Origin: KACC-23026 sp963829575
GTDB lineage: Bacteria; Bacillota; Bacilli; Bacillales; Sporolactobacillaceae
Length of the DNA stretch: 64,000 nucleotides
NCBI GenBank assembly: GCA_963829575.1
Contig: CAWHJF010000016.1
Location: 124,001 to 188,000, forward strand
Direction of reading: 5' to 3'
In this document: positions 40,487-48,931 of the stretch, piece by piece
How positions within the stretch are numbered: position 1 is the stretch's first letter
How the letters are laid out: each line of letters opens with the position of its first letter
The notes under the pieces: model-generated
Seen by the model: the letters and a program-made list of their open reading frames with translations, nothing else
What the model was told of the DNA's origin: nothing
The model's database searches: none
Translations under genes and position numbers: made by a program

Positions 40487-41641
40487 TTAGCTTTTGGAAT
40501 TTGAATCGCGTTTATATTCCGGATGGACTGGAAAATCCGGTTGAAAGGGTGGTTCATGATAATCCACATAAGATTCCCACATCGAATAATCCGGAGCAGC
40601 TGGATTTTGGGGTGGATTGGTATAATAAGGGGCCTGATTATAAGCACCTGGGTAGCCTTGTTGTGGGCTGTATTGACCACTTTCGTTCGGATTATAATAA
40701 GCTGGGTACGTTGCGTTCGGTGTATTTGGATAACCGTAGGCAGGTTGATTATCAACCTGGGGCTGATCCATCCCACCATCCTGGCCGAAATAATTATAGT
40801 AATTCGGCCCTTGATCCAACGGATTTTGTTCGCTTTCCGTATAAGCAATTTGCCCTGTCGCTGGATAAGGGACATTTTCATAATAGTTACGGTTTGCTTC
40901 GTAATATGGATCGTCGACCTGACACCCTAAAGGATTGCGATACGGCGACCAGCCGGATGGATAACCATAATAGCCCTGCTGCTCTTCTTGTGCAGGATTC
41001 GGATAATTGGGTTCTCCATTTTGAGTATAAGGTACACCGGCTTGCGGGTAAGCCTGCCCAGCCTGTGGGTAGGCGTTTGGCATTTGTGGTTGGTAGGGAT
41101 AATTGTAATTGTAACCCTGAACCGGATAATTAGAGCCTCCAGGGTGCGGTTGCCCATACCCTCCACCGCTTGGCAGACCATATCCTGGTGTCGCTTGTTC
41201 AGGAATGTCTTGTTCGTCTTTATGCATCATGGCATTTGGGAACGGATCCTCCATCATTGGAACGCCTTCTCCTTCCATTCCTATACCCATAGTCTGTTCG
41301 ACATACCCATCATTATGTGGCATTGTAGGAGCTTGAACATTTTCCGTTTTAAACGTATAAGTATTCGAATTCAAACTAATGTTCACTTCAGGATCTTCTT
41401 CTTGGAACGGAGCGTCGGGCTGTACTTCGGTTGCCTTCTCTTTTTCCTCAGTCTTTTTAACAACAACAATTTTGCGTTGAACGGGTTTTGATTCCGTTGG
41501 GATTTTAACCTTTAGACCCGGAGTCAACACTTCTTTCTCGGAAAGTCCTGCATTCAACTTTCGTAAGTCAGAGCGGGAGATCCCGTGCTTCTCGGCTATA
41601 GTTTCAACCGTATCGCCTTTTTGCACACTATAAATTTTCAA
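40487..41641 (-). CDS. safA: SafA-like spore coat assembly protein (LysM)
   Basis: 384 residues. An N-terminal LysM domain (KIYSVQKGDTVETIAEKHG ... LTPGLKVKIP, residues 2-50) binds cortex peptidoglycan. A charged linker follows, then a long Tyr/Pro/Gly/Gln/Asn-rich tail of about 220 residues with repeats such as AYPQAGQAYPQAG. SafA is the hub of inner-coat assembly in B. subtilis. TTG 41641 has AGGAGGG at 6 bases and gives LysM at the very N-terminus, as in SafA; an upstream in-frame ATG would only add 10 residues. It is divergent from niaR, which fits the safA-nad-yrxA neighbourhood of B. subtilis without the nad genes. Confidence 0.85.
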   Translation of the reverse strand: MKIYSVQKGDTVETIAEKHGISRSDLRKLNAGLSEKEVLTPGLKVKIPTESKPVQRKIVVVKKTEEKEKATEVQPDAPFQEEDPEVNISLNSNTYTFKTENVQAPTMPHNDGYVEQTMGIGMEGEGVPMMEDPFPNAMMHKDEQDIPEQATPGYGLPSGGGYGQPHPGGSNYPVQGYNYNYPYQPQMPNAYPQAGQAYPQAGVPYTQNGEPNYPNPAQEEQQGYYGYPSGWSPYRNPLGCQVDDPYYEANRNYYENVPYPATGQIAYTESEQNPLDQGPNYYNYFGQDGGMDQPQVDNQPAYGYPNTPNATYPAYYNPNESGQYSPQQGYPGAYNQAPYYTNPPQNPAAPDYSMWESYVDYHEPPFQPDFPVHPEYKRDSNSKS

Positions 41642-41829
41642 AAAAATCCCTCCCATATAGAGTTCATTCATGATTAATCACTTTGATCAAAAATTAAGCA
41701 AACGACGGCCTTGATGCTAATAAACTCAATACAGTATATGTCGAATTAGGCGAATTGCCACTCTTTTTTTGGGGAGTTGCCCATGAATGAGTTATAATAA
41801 ATGGAGAAAACGTGTGAGGTGTCCGAAAC

Positions 41830-42360
41830 ATGAATCCAGATAAAATACTAGGTGATGAGCGAAGAACGCTTATTTTGGAATGGTTAAAAGAGGCGGACGA
41901 GCCGATTACAGGGAGTGATCTAGCCAAACGAACCCATGTCAGCCGGCAGGTTATCGTTCAAGATATCTCACTCCTTAAAGCAAAAAATGAGCCGATAATT
42001 GCAACGGCCCAAGGGTATCTCTATATTCGTCAAAATGGAAATGCACTGGCTACGCGTGTGGTCGCCTGTAAGCACCAGTCGAATCAGATGGAAGAAGAAC
42101 TTGATTTGATTGTGAGTCATGGAGTGACGGTCAAAGATGTCAGTGTTGAGCATCCCATCTATGGAGAACTTACCGCTAACCTTCTTTTAAGAACCAAACG
42201 AGACGTCACACAGTTTGTATCTCGTATGAATGAATCCAATGCCACGCTTCTTTCTGCATTGACCGATGGCACCCATCTTCATACCTTAGAAGGGGTCAAT
42301 CAAGAGCAGTTAGAACGAGTGGTCAAAGCCTTAGAGGACGCTGGCTTTTTGTTAAGTTAA
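41830..42360 (+). CDS. niaR: Niacin-responsive repressor NiaR (YrxA)
   Basis: 176 residues: an N-terminal HTH domain (ERRTLILEWLKEADEPITGSDLAKR, recognition region VSRQVIVQDISLL) and a C-terminal 3H domain with conserved His residues (SHGVTVKDVSVEHPIYGEL; DGTHLHTLEG). In B. subtilis YrxA represses nad synthesis and niacin uptake genes when nicotinate is present. No nad genes are in this window, so targets must be elsewhere. A TATAAT lies 35 bases upstream with a poor -35 box. ATG 41830 has a GAGGTG site. It is convergent with pheB. Confidence 0.93.
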   Translation: MNPDKILGDERRTLILEWLKEADEPITGSDLAKRTHVSRQVIVQDISLLKAKNEPIIATAQGYLYIRQNGNALATRVVACKHQSNQMEEELDLIVSHGVTVKDVSVEHPIYGELTANLLLRTKRDVTQFVSRMNESNATLLSALTDGTHLHTLEGVNQEQLERVVKALEDAGFLLS

Positions 42361-42394
42361 CAGTCAGTCTATCGTCGGGTCCACATCTTTTGAT

Positions 42395-42844
42395 CTACAA
42401 ACCGCCGGTTCCCACGATGTCCACTTTCAGAATTTCTTCTATTTTTTCCAGCTCTTCAATTAAATCATTTAAGTCAATGTCGAGCATCGAGATGTCAACA
42501 GACAGTGATACGTTAGCTCGGCCTTGAAGGGGAATGCTCTGATGAATGGTCAGAACATTCCCCTTGTTTTTGGCCAGTTTATCTAAGAGTTTGGTCAATG
42601 TGCCTGGACGATCCTCTAAATAACAGATCAACGTCACAATTTCTTCTTTGACCACTTGATGAAAAGGAAAAATACCGTCTTTATACTTATAAAAGGCGCT
42701 TCGACTTAAGCCCACCTGTTCGACTGCTTCTTTAACGGTCGCGACAGCCCCTCGCTCTAATAATTTCTTCGCTTCTAGGACTTTAATCATGGACTCGCTT
42801 AAAGCATCCTCTCTTACTAGAAAAAACGGTACTTTTCTCTTCAT
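42395..42844 (-). CDS. pheB: ACT domain-containing protein PheB
   Basis: 149 residues from ATG 42844, preceded by AGGGAG at 7 bases; an ATG at 42850 is too close to it. The N-terminal HTH-like helices (ATVKEAVEQVGLSRSAFYKY) precede a C-terminal ACT domain (VTLICYLEDRPGTLTKLLDKLAKNKGNVLTIHQ, about 68-145). It is named after its place beside pheA, but pheA is not in this window. It lies 12 bases below obg. A regulatory amino acid-binding role is inferred; it is not a chorismate mutase. Confidence 0.88.
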   Translation of the reverse strand: MKRKVPFFLVREDALSESMIKVLEAKKLLERGAVATVKEAVEQVGLSRSAFYKYKDGIFPFHQVVKEEIVTLICYLEDRPGTLTKLLDKLAKNKGNVLTIHQSIPLQGRANVSLSVDISMLDIDLNDLIEELEKIEEILKVDIVGTGGL

Positions 42845-42856
42845 CCCCATACTCCC

Positions 42857-44140
42857 TTACTCTACAAATTCAAATTCAAAATCTAAAATTCGAACAGGAT
42901 CTCCATCTTCTGCACCGCGTTCTCTCAAAGCATCATCTATTCCCATACCTCTGAGTTTTCGTGCAAAACGCTGAATCGATTCATCGCGATTAAAATCAGT
43001 CATTTTAAACAATTTTTCAATTTCGTCTCCTGAAATCACGTAAGCCCCATCATCCTCTCTCGAAATGCGGAAAGGAAGTATTCGTTCAGCCTTAATCAAA
43101 ACGGTTCCCTTTTGATCCTCTTCAGGCTCCGCCCCTATTGGAAATTCAGGTGTGGTTTTTAGCAGAGTCCCTACCGTACGGAGCAAGGGTTGAAGACCGT
43201 CCCTAGATAAGGCTGAAACAGGAAAAATTGTGACTTCCGGATCGACTTTGGCACGAAACGCCTTTAGGTGTTCTTCTGCCCCTGGCATGTCCATTTTATT
43301 CGCTGCCACAACCTGAGGCCGTTCCGTTAATCTGTAACCGTATTGACGAAGTTCTTCATTAATTTTTTCATAATCGTCATAGGGATCGCGGCCCTCGGTA
43401 GATGCCATATCTATAACGTGTATGATTACGCGCGTTCGTTCAATATGACGTAAGAATTGATGGCCTAACCCTTGCCCAAGGTGAGCTCCTTCAATAAGCC
43501 CAGGCAGATCCGCTACAACAAAACTATCCTCGTTTAGCGAGACAACGCCTAGGTTAGGTGAAAGCGTAGTAAAATGATAATCCGCGATCTTAGGTTTGGC
43601 TGCTGAAATAACCGATAAGAGGGTCGATTTCCCAACACTCGGAAAGCCAACTAATCCAACATCAGCCAACAGTTTTAATTCTATGCGAATTTCTCGTTCT
43701 TCCCCTGGTTCTCCATTTTCGGCGTGATGGGGAGCTGGATTCGCAGCGGTTGCAAAGCGTGAGTTACCACGACCGCCGCGGCCACCTTTTGCAATAGTGG
43801 CCTGTTGACCATTATATGTGAGGTCGGCTAGTTTTTGATCGGTTTCCAAATCGTATACCACTGTTCCAGGTGGAACTTCTATAATCATATCCTCGGCATT
43901 TCGACCATGTTGATTCTTAGAACCGCCATGTTCGCCTCTTGGCGCTTTAAAATGATGTTGATAGCGGAAATCCATTAACGTTCTTAAACCTTCTTGAACC
44001 TTAAAGACGACGTTTCCACCATGACCACCGTCCCCACCGGCCGGCCCACCATTAGGTACATATTTCTCACGACGAAAGGCCATCATACCATTGCCTCCGT
44101 CGCCACCTTTCACATAAACCTTTACTTGATCTACAAACAT
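42857..44140 (-). CDS. obg: GTPase ObgE (Obg)
   Basis: 427 residues with three domains: an N-terminal glycine-rich Obg fold (VKVYVKGGDGGNGMMAFRREKYVPNGGPAGGDGG), a G domain near 158-330 (P-loop GFPSVGKSTLL, DLPGLIEGAHLGQGLG, AANKMDMPG, SALS), and a C-terminal OCT domain. Obg acts in late 50S assembly and the stress and stringent responses, and in B. subtilis it influences sporulation through the phosphorelay. It lies 61 bases below spo0B, as in B. subtilis. ATG 44140 has AGGAGG upstream. Confidence 0.98.
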   Translation of the reverse strand: MFVDQVKVYVKGGDGGNGMMAFRREKYVPNGGPAGGDGGHGGNVVFKVQEGLRTLMDFRYQHHFKAPRGEHGGSKNQHGRNAEDMIIEVPPGTVVYDLETDQKLADLTYNGQQATIAKGGRGGRGNSRFATAANPAPHHAENGEPGEEREIRIELKLLADVGLVGFPSVGKSTLLSVISAAKPKIADYHFTTLSPNLGVVSLNEDSFVVADLPGLIEGAHLGQGLGHQFLRHIERTRVIIHVIDMASTEGRDPYDDYEKINEELRQYGYRLTERPQVVAANKMDMPGAEEHLKAFRAKVDPEVTIFPVSALSRDGLQPLLRTVGTLLKTTPEFPIGAEPEEDQKGTVLIKAERILPFRISREDDGAYVISGDEIEKLFKMTDFNRDESIQRFARKLRGMGIDDALRERGAEDGDPVRILDFEFEFVE

Positions 44141-44201
44141 AATTGTGCCTCCTAATCCATCCGGCCACTTCTGATTCTATATGCCCAATTCGCTCCGCGG
44201 G

Positions 44202-44732
44202 TTAATCGAGAGCCCATGATAAAGACATTTCAATCTCATCTTGGTTAAAACAGCTTTCTAATCGACCATCCCCTGGAAACTTTAGAGCATCTAGTGTGGC
44301 ATTAAAGCGAGTCTCTTCTATTCCATTGTTAATCCACTCGCATTTGCAAAAAAAACGATTGTCTACCGAGTATAAGTCCAAATCAAGCGTCGATTCTGGT
44401 GCTAAAGATTGAATGCATTTTAATAGTATTTCCAAATCCTTTGTGACTTCATCATCTTTTTTGGATAAGTTTAAGGAGAGCGGCTCAACGTGAATCTGTA
44501 TGTCGTAATCCTTATTTAGTGTTTTTTGAAGAAGAAGAAATGATGTGAGGTGATCGGCTTTCAATTGGGTTAAATTGGATTCTTGATGAGCGTCTTCTAC
44601 AATACGTTGAATAATCCCCTCAATCCGATCGATCCTATTTAGTGAGATATTGGCTTTAATTAATTGCAAGTCATTCAACCAATCATGTCGTAAAATGCGA
44701 AATACTTCCACAAGCTCCTGTTCACTAATCAT
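44202..44732 (-). CDS. spo0B: Sporulation initiation phosphotransferase Spo0B
   Basis: Phosphorelay protein that passes phosphate from Spo0F to Spo0A. It has 176 residues from ATG 44732 (AGGGG at 8 bases); an upstream extension in the same frame is not expected to be translated. The four-helix bundle with the phospho-His is FRILRHDWLNDLQLIKANI (His near residue 16), followed by the degenerate ATPase-like domain. Weakly conserved in general, but the His motif and the place between rpmA and obg are decisive. Confidence 0.92.
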   Translation of the reverse strand: MISEQELVEVFRILRHDWLNDLQLIKANISLNRIDRIEGIIQRIVEDAHQESNLTQLKADHLTSFLLLQKTLNKDYDIQIHVEPLSLNLSKKDDEVTKDLEILLKCIQSLAPESTLDLDLYSVDNRFFCKCEWINNGIEETRFNATLDALKFPGDGRLESCFNQDEIEMSLSWALD

Positions 44733-44828
44733 TAAACATACCCCTAAAAATCCATTATTTTGAGACAATCGTCTAACTCTAATGTAATACAGGTAACCCG
44801 CAGAATCAAACGTCTTTTTCCTAAATAA

Positions 44829-44881
44829 AAAAACTGGCCCTGAAGAGGGATCCATTTGGATCCATTCTTGGGAGCCAGCTT
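44829..44881 (-). terminator. Terminator after rpmA
   Basis: A long imperfect hairpin (CTGGC with GCCAG outside, AAGA with TCTT, and GGATCC with GGATCC inside), followed on the minus strand by T7. It lies between the rpmA stop and spo0B, so spo0B-obg-pheB need their own promoter or read-through. Confidence 0.75.
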
Positions 44882-44899
44882 ATTTAAACCATTAGGTTA

Positions 44900-45190
44900 T
44901 TAGGCTTCTTTTGCAACAGGATAAACACTCACTTGCTTACGGTCACGGCCAAGACGTTCAAAACGAACCACGCCGTCTACCTTCGCGAAAAGTGTATCGT
45001 CTCCACCGCGTCCTACGTTTGCACCTGGATAAATCTTAGTGCCACGTTGACGATAAAGAATGGAACCACCTGTTACAAACTGACCATCTGCACGCTTAGC
45101 GCCTAAACGTTTTGAAATAGAGTCACGTCCGTTTTTAGTAGAACCTACCCCTTTTTTCGATGCGAAAAATTGAAGATCGAGTTTCAACAT
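44900..45190 (-). CDS. rpmA: 50S ribosomal protein L27
   Basis: 96 residues. It carries the Firmicutes-specific N-terminal extension MLKLDLQFFASKKG, cut after LQFFA by the protease Prp encoded just upstream. The remainder is the conserved L27 sequence (GRDSISKRLGAKRADGQ, GSILYRQRGTKIYPG, NVGRGGDDTLFAKVDG). L27 lies near the peptidyl transferase centre. Operon rplU-prp-rpmA; 3 bases separate prp and rpmA. ATG 45190 has AAAGGAGG. Confidence 0.98.
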   Translation of the reverse strand: MLKLDLQFFASKKGVGSTKNGRDSISKRLGAKRADGQFVTGGSILYRQRGTKIYPGANVGRGGDDTLFAKVDGVVRFERLGRDRKQVSVYPVAKEA

Positions 45191-45193
45191 GGG

Positions 45194-45532
45194 TTACACC
45201 TCCTTTTCAACTAATTTTATGTGTTCACCATATGAGGCTTCCATGGTTTGAATCGAAACCAGCATGCCTTCTAAGAGAAGTTGTGACGTCGACTTCTGCT
45301 CTTCCGTTAGTGTCTCAGGAAGCGTACAACGAATGAAGCCACCATCACGAGCCTGATCCACAATGGGTTCATACTGACCTAAATCAATCAGGGCATTAAT
45401 ACCACCAAATACGATGGCAGATACACCTGCACAAACTAAGTCATACCCATAGGGACCGGATTCAGCATGTCCGCTCACCTCAATGGAGAGAATCGTCGAA
45501 TCCGAATCTCGGCTTACGCTGAACTGAATCAT
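45194..45532 (-). CDS. prp: Ribosomal processing cysteine protease Prp (YsxB)
   Basis: Cysteine protease that removes the N-terminal extension of L27. It has 112 residues. The catalytic His and Cys lie in GHAESGPYGYDLVCAGVSA (His 22, Cys 34). It is placed between rplU and rpmA as in other Firmicutes; the cleavable LQFFA motif in the neighbouring L27 confirms the pairing. It starts 3 bases after the rplU stop. Confidence 0.96.
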   Translation of the reverse strand: MIQFSVSRDSDSTILSIEVSGHAESGPYGYDLVCAGVSAIVFGGINALIDLGQYEPIVDQARDGGFIRCTLPETLTEEQKSTSQLLLEGMLVSIQTMEASYGEHIKLVEKEV

Positions 45533-45535
45533 CGA

Positions 45536-45844
45536 TTAAGCGTTGATTTTTTCAATCGTCACCTTTGTGAAAGGTTGACGATGACCTTGTTTACGACGGT
45601 AGTTTTTCTTCGCCTTAAACTTGAAAATGACGACTTTTTTTCCACGACCATGGTCGTCAACTTTAGCTGTTACGGTTGCGCCATCTACGAGCGGTTGTCC
45701 AACCTTCACCTGATCACCACCAACAAATAACACTTTGTCAAAAGTAACCGATTCACCTGGCTCTGCTTGTAGCTTTTCGATGTAGATCGTTTGGCCTTCT
45801 TCAACCTTAAGCTGTTTGCCACCTGTTTCAATGATTGCGTACAT
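45536..45844 (-). CDS. rplU: 50S ribosomal protein L21
   Basis: 102 residues from ATG 45844 (MYAIIETGGKQLKVEEGQ), preceded by AGGAGGTG. The conserved C-terminal KFKAKKNYRRKQGHRQPFTKV binds 23S rRNA. An upstream in-frame extension overlaps the leader RNA and is not translated. First gene of the rplU-prp-rpmA operon, with an autoregulatory-type leader and its own strong promoter. Confidence 0.98.
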   Translation of the reverse strand: MYAIIETGGKQLKVEEGQTIYIEKLQAEPGESVTFDKVLFVGGDQVKVGQPLVDGATVTAKVDDHGRGKKVVIFKFKAKKNYRRKQGHRQPFTKVTIEKINA

Positions 45845-45849
45845 ATATG

Positions 45850-45955
45850 TGCACCTCCTACAAAGTCTCAGACTCGCCAAAAAACAGGTACCCTCAAGCG
45901 GGTTTATCAAAATGACCTGCTTTGCGCGGTTGGAGCGGGTGCTCCTTAAGACTAA
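45850..45955 (-). promoter_or_regulatory. Ribosomal protein L21 leader RNA
   Basis: It lies between the promoter and rplU on the minus strand. It contains GC-rich hairpin arms (GGAGCACCCGCTCC) and a helix CAGGT/ACCTG followed by T6, resembling an attenuator, and AGTCT/AGACT ends that can close the structure. It fits the known L21 leader of Bacilli by position and shape. Confidence 0.7.
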
Positions 45956-45962
45956 CGTTAAA

Positions 45963-45992
45963 ATAATACCATAGTTAATGAAAAACTGTCAA
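45963..45992 (-). promoter_or_regulatory. Sigma-A promoter of rplU operon
   Basis: TTGACA (45992-45987) and TATTAT (45968-45963) with 18-base spacing. The -35 box begins 5 bases after the rng stop codon region. Confidence 0.8.
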
Positions 45993-45996
45993 TGCA

Positions 45997-47124
45997 CTAT
46001 ATTTCTGGTGAAAGTCCAATGTCCTTGCGCGTCATCTCAAGTAATCCTAGCTTTGTAAACCCGGCAACAAATGAGGAGACCATGTCCTCTTTTAAGAGTG
46101 TAGTCAATTGGTCCGCGATCAGGCGCTGATGGTCGGAGTTGTCCATTTTTAAAAAATCAATGAGAATCATTCCACTTAATTGTCTTAACCCAATTTGTCG
46201 AACGAGTTCCGGTAAGACTTCTAAATTGCCTTCAAATGCAGTTTGGCCTTTGGATTCATTTCCAATATAAGACCCAGTATTCACATCGATTGCAGTCAGC
46301 GCCTCGGTTTTTTCAAAAATAAGAGACAGGCCACTTTCTAATTTGACAAGCGGTTTGTGAGCGCGCTCCCACTCTCTGTTCAGTCCATAAGATTCAAACA
46401 AAGCGGCTTCTTCTTTGAAATAGACACGTTCACCCTTCGACTTTAAACGCTCAAACGCTTCTTTGTCATTGGTCCACCATTCACGTTCCATTAAACTAGG
46501 TAAAAGCGCGGTTAAACGGTCGGAGAATGAAACGGTCTGGATCACATTGACTGAGGAAAGGGAACGTGCCTTATTTAACAGGCCATTCCATTGGATTCTT
46601 AACTCCGCTAATTCATTGTGGAGTTGGCGGTCTGAGCAATCGAATGCTTTTGAGCGAACAATGACTCCCTCATGGTGCATGAGCACGCTTGAAACATCCG
46701 CTCTTAATTGGGCCGCCTTTTCTGGTTCTATTTGTTTTGATATCGCCACATAATTTCCATAGGGAAGAAAAATTAAAGCCTCCCCGACAATTTGTATATT
46801 ACGAGTCATAACCGCGTGTTTATTTGGGACCGCCGCTCGTTTAACTTGTAATAAAAGGACGTCCCCCGCCTTTAAATCGTTTAACGGACGCGGATCAATT
46901 TCCTTAGTTGGCCATTCTTGATCAGGAAGCAATCCTTTTTTTCCGGAGGGCAATGAGACAAAAAGGCCGAGACTAGGGATATAATGGAGGGCACGTGCCA
47001 CAACCAATTCTCCCATTGGTTCAATCAAATCAAGCGGTTCTTGAAAAAAGCCAATAGGGATTTGCTCTTTTATAAGAGCGGCACGCTTGCGGGACCCACA
47101 CGTTTCTAAAATCACTTGTCTCAT
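45997..47124 (-). CDS. rng: RNase E/G family ribonuclease, short form
   Basis: 375 residues. An S1 domain (ARALHYIPSLGLFVSLPSGKKGLLP, about 40-105) is followed by the 5'-sensor and nuclease core. The two catalytic acidic motifs are TAIDVNTG and ILIDFLKM. The protein stops right after LGLLEMTRK: the zinc-link (CxxC) and small dimerisation domain that follow in E. coli RNase G are absent, and the stop is followed at once by the rplU promoter. It lies below spoIVFB, a common Bacilli arrangement. Catalytic residues look intact; tetramer formation would differ from RNase E. Confidence 0.88.
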   Translation of the reverse strand: MRQVILETCGSRKRAALIKEQIPIGFFQEPLDLIEPMGELVVARALHYIPSLGLFVSLPSGKKGLLPDQEWPTKEIDPRPLNDLKAGDVLLLQVKRAAVPNKHAVMTRNIQIVGEALIFLPYGNYVAISKQIEPEKAAQLRADVSSVLMHHEGVIVRSKAFDCSDRQLHNELAELRIQWNGLLNKARSLSSVNVIQTVSFSDRLTALLPSLMEREWWTNDKEAFERLKSKGERVYFKEEAALFESYGLNREWERAHKPLVKLESGLSLIFEKTEALTAIDVNTGSYIGNESKGQTAFEGNLEVLPELVRQIGLRQLSGMILIDFLKMDNSDHQRLIADQLTTLLKEDMVSSFVAGFTKLGLLEMTRKDIGLSPEI

Positions 47125-47186
47125 ACCAAAACCTCCTACTCTCTATTTTACCCTAATCGTAAAAATTAGAAAGCAGGAGGCATTAT

Positions 47187-48044
47187 TTAAGACACATTTA
47201 TCAATTCACCAATCGTACGATCCAGGTACTTTCCCCCAAAGTAGGCTTCTAATAAGGCGGTTTCATGAATCGCCTCATCCACCCTATGCCCATTTATATA
47301 AATATAGTGGGCAGGATCTTTAAAAAAAAGATCAAACACACGCCAAATCGGCCAATCACTTCCCACTCTTAGCTTTCGAACCGAGCGGCGGGCTTCTACT
47401 GGGCGCGTGCGCCAGCGCTCTAATAAAAACCGCATAAACACGACTTTTTGTTGCCGCCACTCTTGATGAATGGAAAATCCTATAAATATAGCAATTACAA
47501 AAAAATTCAGCGCCGTATGATTATAATACGCAATGGCAATTAAGAGTGAAAATAGAAAAAGCAATGAAAAGACAAGTGCACTTCGAAAGGCTTTTTTGAA
47601 AGGGAAAAGTTTAGCTAAAAGTAAAAACAGCAATTTTCCACCGTCTAGTGGCCAGATTGGCAAAAGATTAAACACCAAAAGAAGGGTGTTCTCAGTTAGA
47701 AAAAGGTGATGGTTGCTTTCGTTCCAAAAATGGGTACGGAGTAATGCGAAAGAAACAAGCGGCAACCAGAGATGTTGGATAGGACCGGCAATTGTAACGA
47801 GGAATTCTTCTTTAAACGGCCGATTACCGTGTTCATCGACTTTAGCCACGCCTCCAAATGGTAAGAGTTCAATCGCGGTCAGGCGCCAATTAAACGCTAG
47901 CGCCATCGTGGCATGTCCGAATTCATGGACCATGACAATAAAAAAAACGGTCACTACATCCCAAAAGTGACCGGTTATAAGTCCCCCTCCTATTACAAAC
48001 CAAAAAATAGGATGAATGTGAATCTTTTTTATGAACTTAATCAA
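47187..48044 (-). CDS. spoIVFB: SpoIVFB intramembrane metalloprotease (pro-sigma-K processing)
   Basis: Site-2 protease family, 285 residues, six membrane helices. The zinc motif is VHEFGHATMA (HExxH, near residues 41-50), with the third ligand in LLPIWPLDGGKLL near 137. It cleaves pro-sigma-K in the outer forespore membrane. A C-terminal CBS-like domain (after residue 200) is seen in the segment PIWRVFDLFFKDPAHYIYING. It overlaps spoIVFA by 8 bases, so the enzyme and its regulator are translationally coupled. Confidence 0.95.
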   Translation of the reverse strand: MIKFIKKIHIHPIFWFVIGGGLITGHFWDVVTVFFIVMVHEFGHATMALAFNWRLTAIELLPFGGVAKVDEHGNRPFKEEFLVTIAGPIQHLWLPLVSFALLRTHFWNESNHHLFLTENTLLLVFNLLPIWPLDGGKLLFLLLAKLFPFKKAFRSALVFSLLFLFSLLIAIAYYNHTALNFFVIAIFIGFSIHQEWRQQKVVFMRFLLERWRTRPVEARRSVRKLRVGSDWPIWRVFDLFFKDPAHYIYINGHRVDEAIHETALLEAYFGGKYLDRTIGELINVS

Positions 48045-48807
48045 AGGAAATCACCTGGACTGGGTCGACAAATTGGTTCCCCTTTTTAAACGCAAAATAG
48101 AAGACGCCTTCGCTTTGTTTGTTGGTTACCGTCCCAATTTTTTGTTTTTTCTTGACAAAATCATACTGCTTGACAGCAACAGAACCTAATTGACCGTAGA
48201 TGGATTGGTCGCCATTTGGGTGTTGGATGACAACGGTTTTACCTGTTGTTTTGTCATTCGTAATGGAGAGCACATAGCCACTGTCAATGGCGTCGACCGT
48301 TGAATGAGCGCTCGTTTGAACCGTTACACCTTTTTTTGACTGGCTGAAATTCTGTGTAACTTGTCCTGTAACAGGGACTGCAAAGGTATGACTCGCTGTG
48401 GTTTTAACTGAAGCAGGGCTTGATTTAGATGGCTGTGTCGTTTTGGTTGTGGATTTCCCCACTGGTAAAATAGCAAGCGGCGATCCAAAGGCTGTTTCAT
48501 ACCAATTGGATAGTCCGGCAAAATTAAATTCTGTCGAGAGCGCTGTTTGAACGGTTTGTTTGACAGTCGGATAAGGAAAGGCTTGTTCCTTTTCCATAAT
48601 CCCAACACCTAATATCAGCGCTGCTGCAATCAAACATTTAAAAAGAAAAGCCGTAGGCCCTTTACTTTTGTTTGAAGATAAATCGGGATCATCGGGATAT
48701 TGGGATGGTTTGTAGGTTGGGGCAGGTGCGACTTGTCTGGGTCCTTTTCTAATAACTTTTTGCTTGCGTTCACTGTGACGTTTTCTGATTTCATCAATTC
48801 GATCCAT
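48037..48807 (-). CDS. spoIVFA: SpoIVFA, regulator of SpoIVFB
   Basis: Membrane protein that anchors and inhibits SpoIVFB until the forespore signal arrives. It has 256 residues from ATG 48807 (AAAGG at 9 bases; ATG 48816 lies directly on the site). Cytoplasmic N-terminus with a basic stretch (RKRHSERKQKVIRK), one membrane helix near 58-75, then an M23/LytM-like domain (FAVPVTGQVTQNFSQSKKGV, about 150-256). The peptidase zinc ligands are degenerate, as in SpoIVFA. The downstream overlap with spoIVFB supports the assignment. Confidence 0.93.
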   Translation of the reverse strand: MDRIDEIRKRHSERKQKVIRKGPRQVAPAPTYKPSQYPDDPDLSSNKSKGPTAFLFKCLIAAALILGVGIMEKEQAFPYPTVKQTVQTALSTEFNFAGLSNWYETAFGSPLAILPVGKSTTKTTQPSKSSPASVKTTASHTFAVPVTGQVTQNFSQSKKGVTVQTSAHSTVDAIDSGYVLSITNDKTTGKTVVIQHPNGDQSIYGQLGSVAVKQYDFVKKKQKIGTVTNKQSEGVFYFAFKKGNQFVDPVQVISFD

Positions 48808-48876
48808 CACGACCATCCTTTTCTATCACGTTTTAATTCATAGATATGCAAAAGATGGACAAGATAGACCAAACAA

Positions 48877-48918
48877 AGGGACGGAACTCATAGTCGATTG
48901 AACACGAGTTCCGTCCCT
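48877..48918 (-). terminator. Terminator after minD
   Basis: A perfect 13-bp stem AGGGACGGAACTC (48877-48889 with 48906-48918), a 16-base loop, then TTTGTTTGG on the minus strand. It separates minCD from spoIVFAB. Confidence 0.7.
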
Positions 48919-48931
48919 AACCTATTGAATA

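Noticed and set aside
40483..41133. Long plus-strand frame (216 codons) opposite safA
   Set aside because: Shadow of the Tyr/Gln/Pro-rich safA tail, whose codons leave the opposite strand free of stops; no ribosome-binding site and no family.
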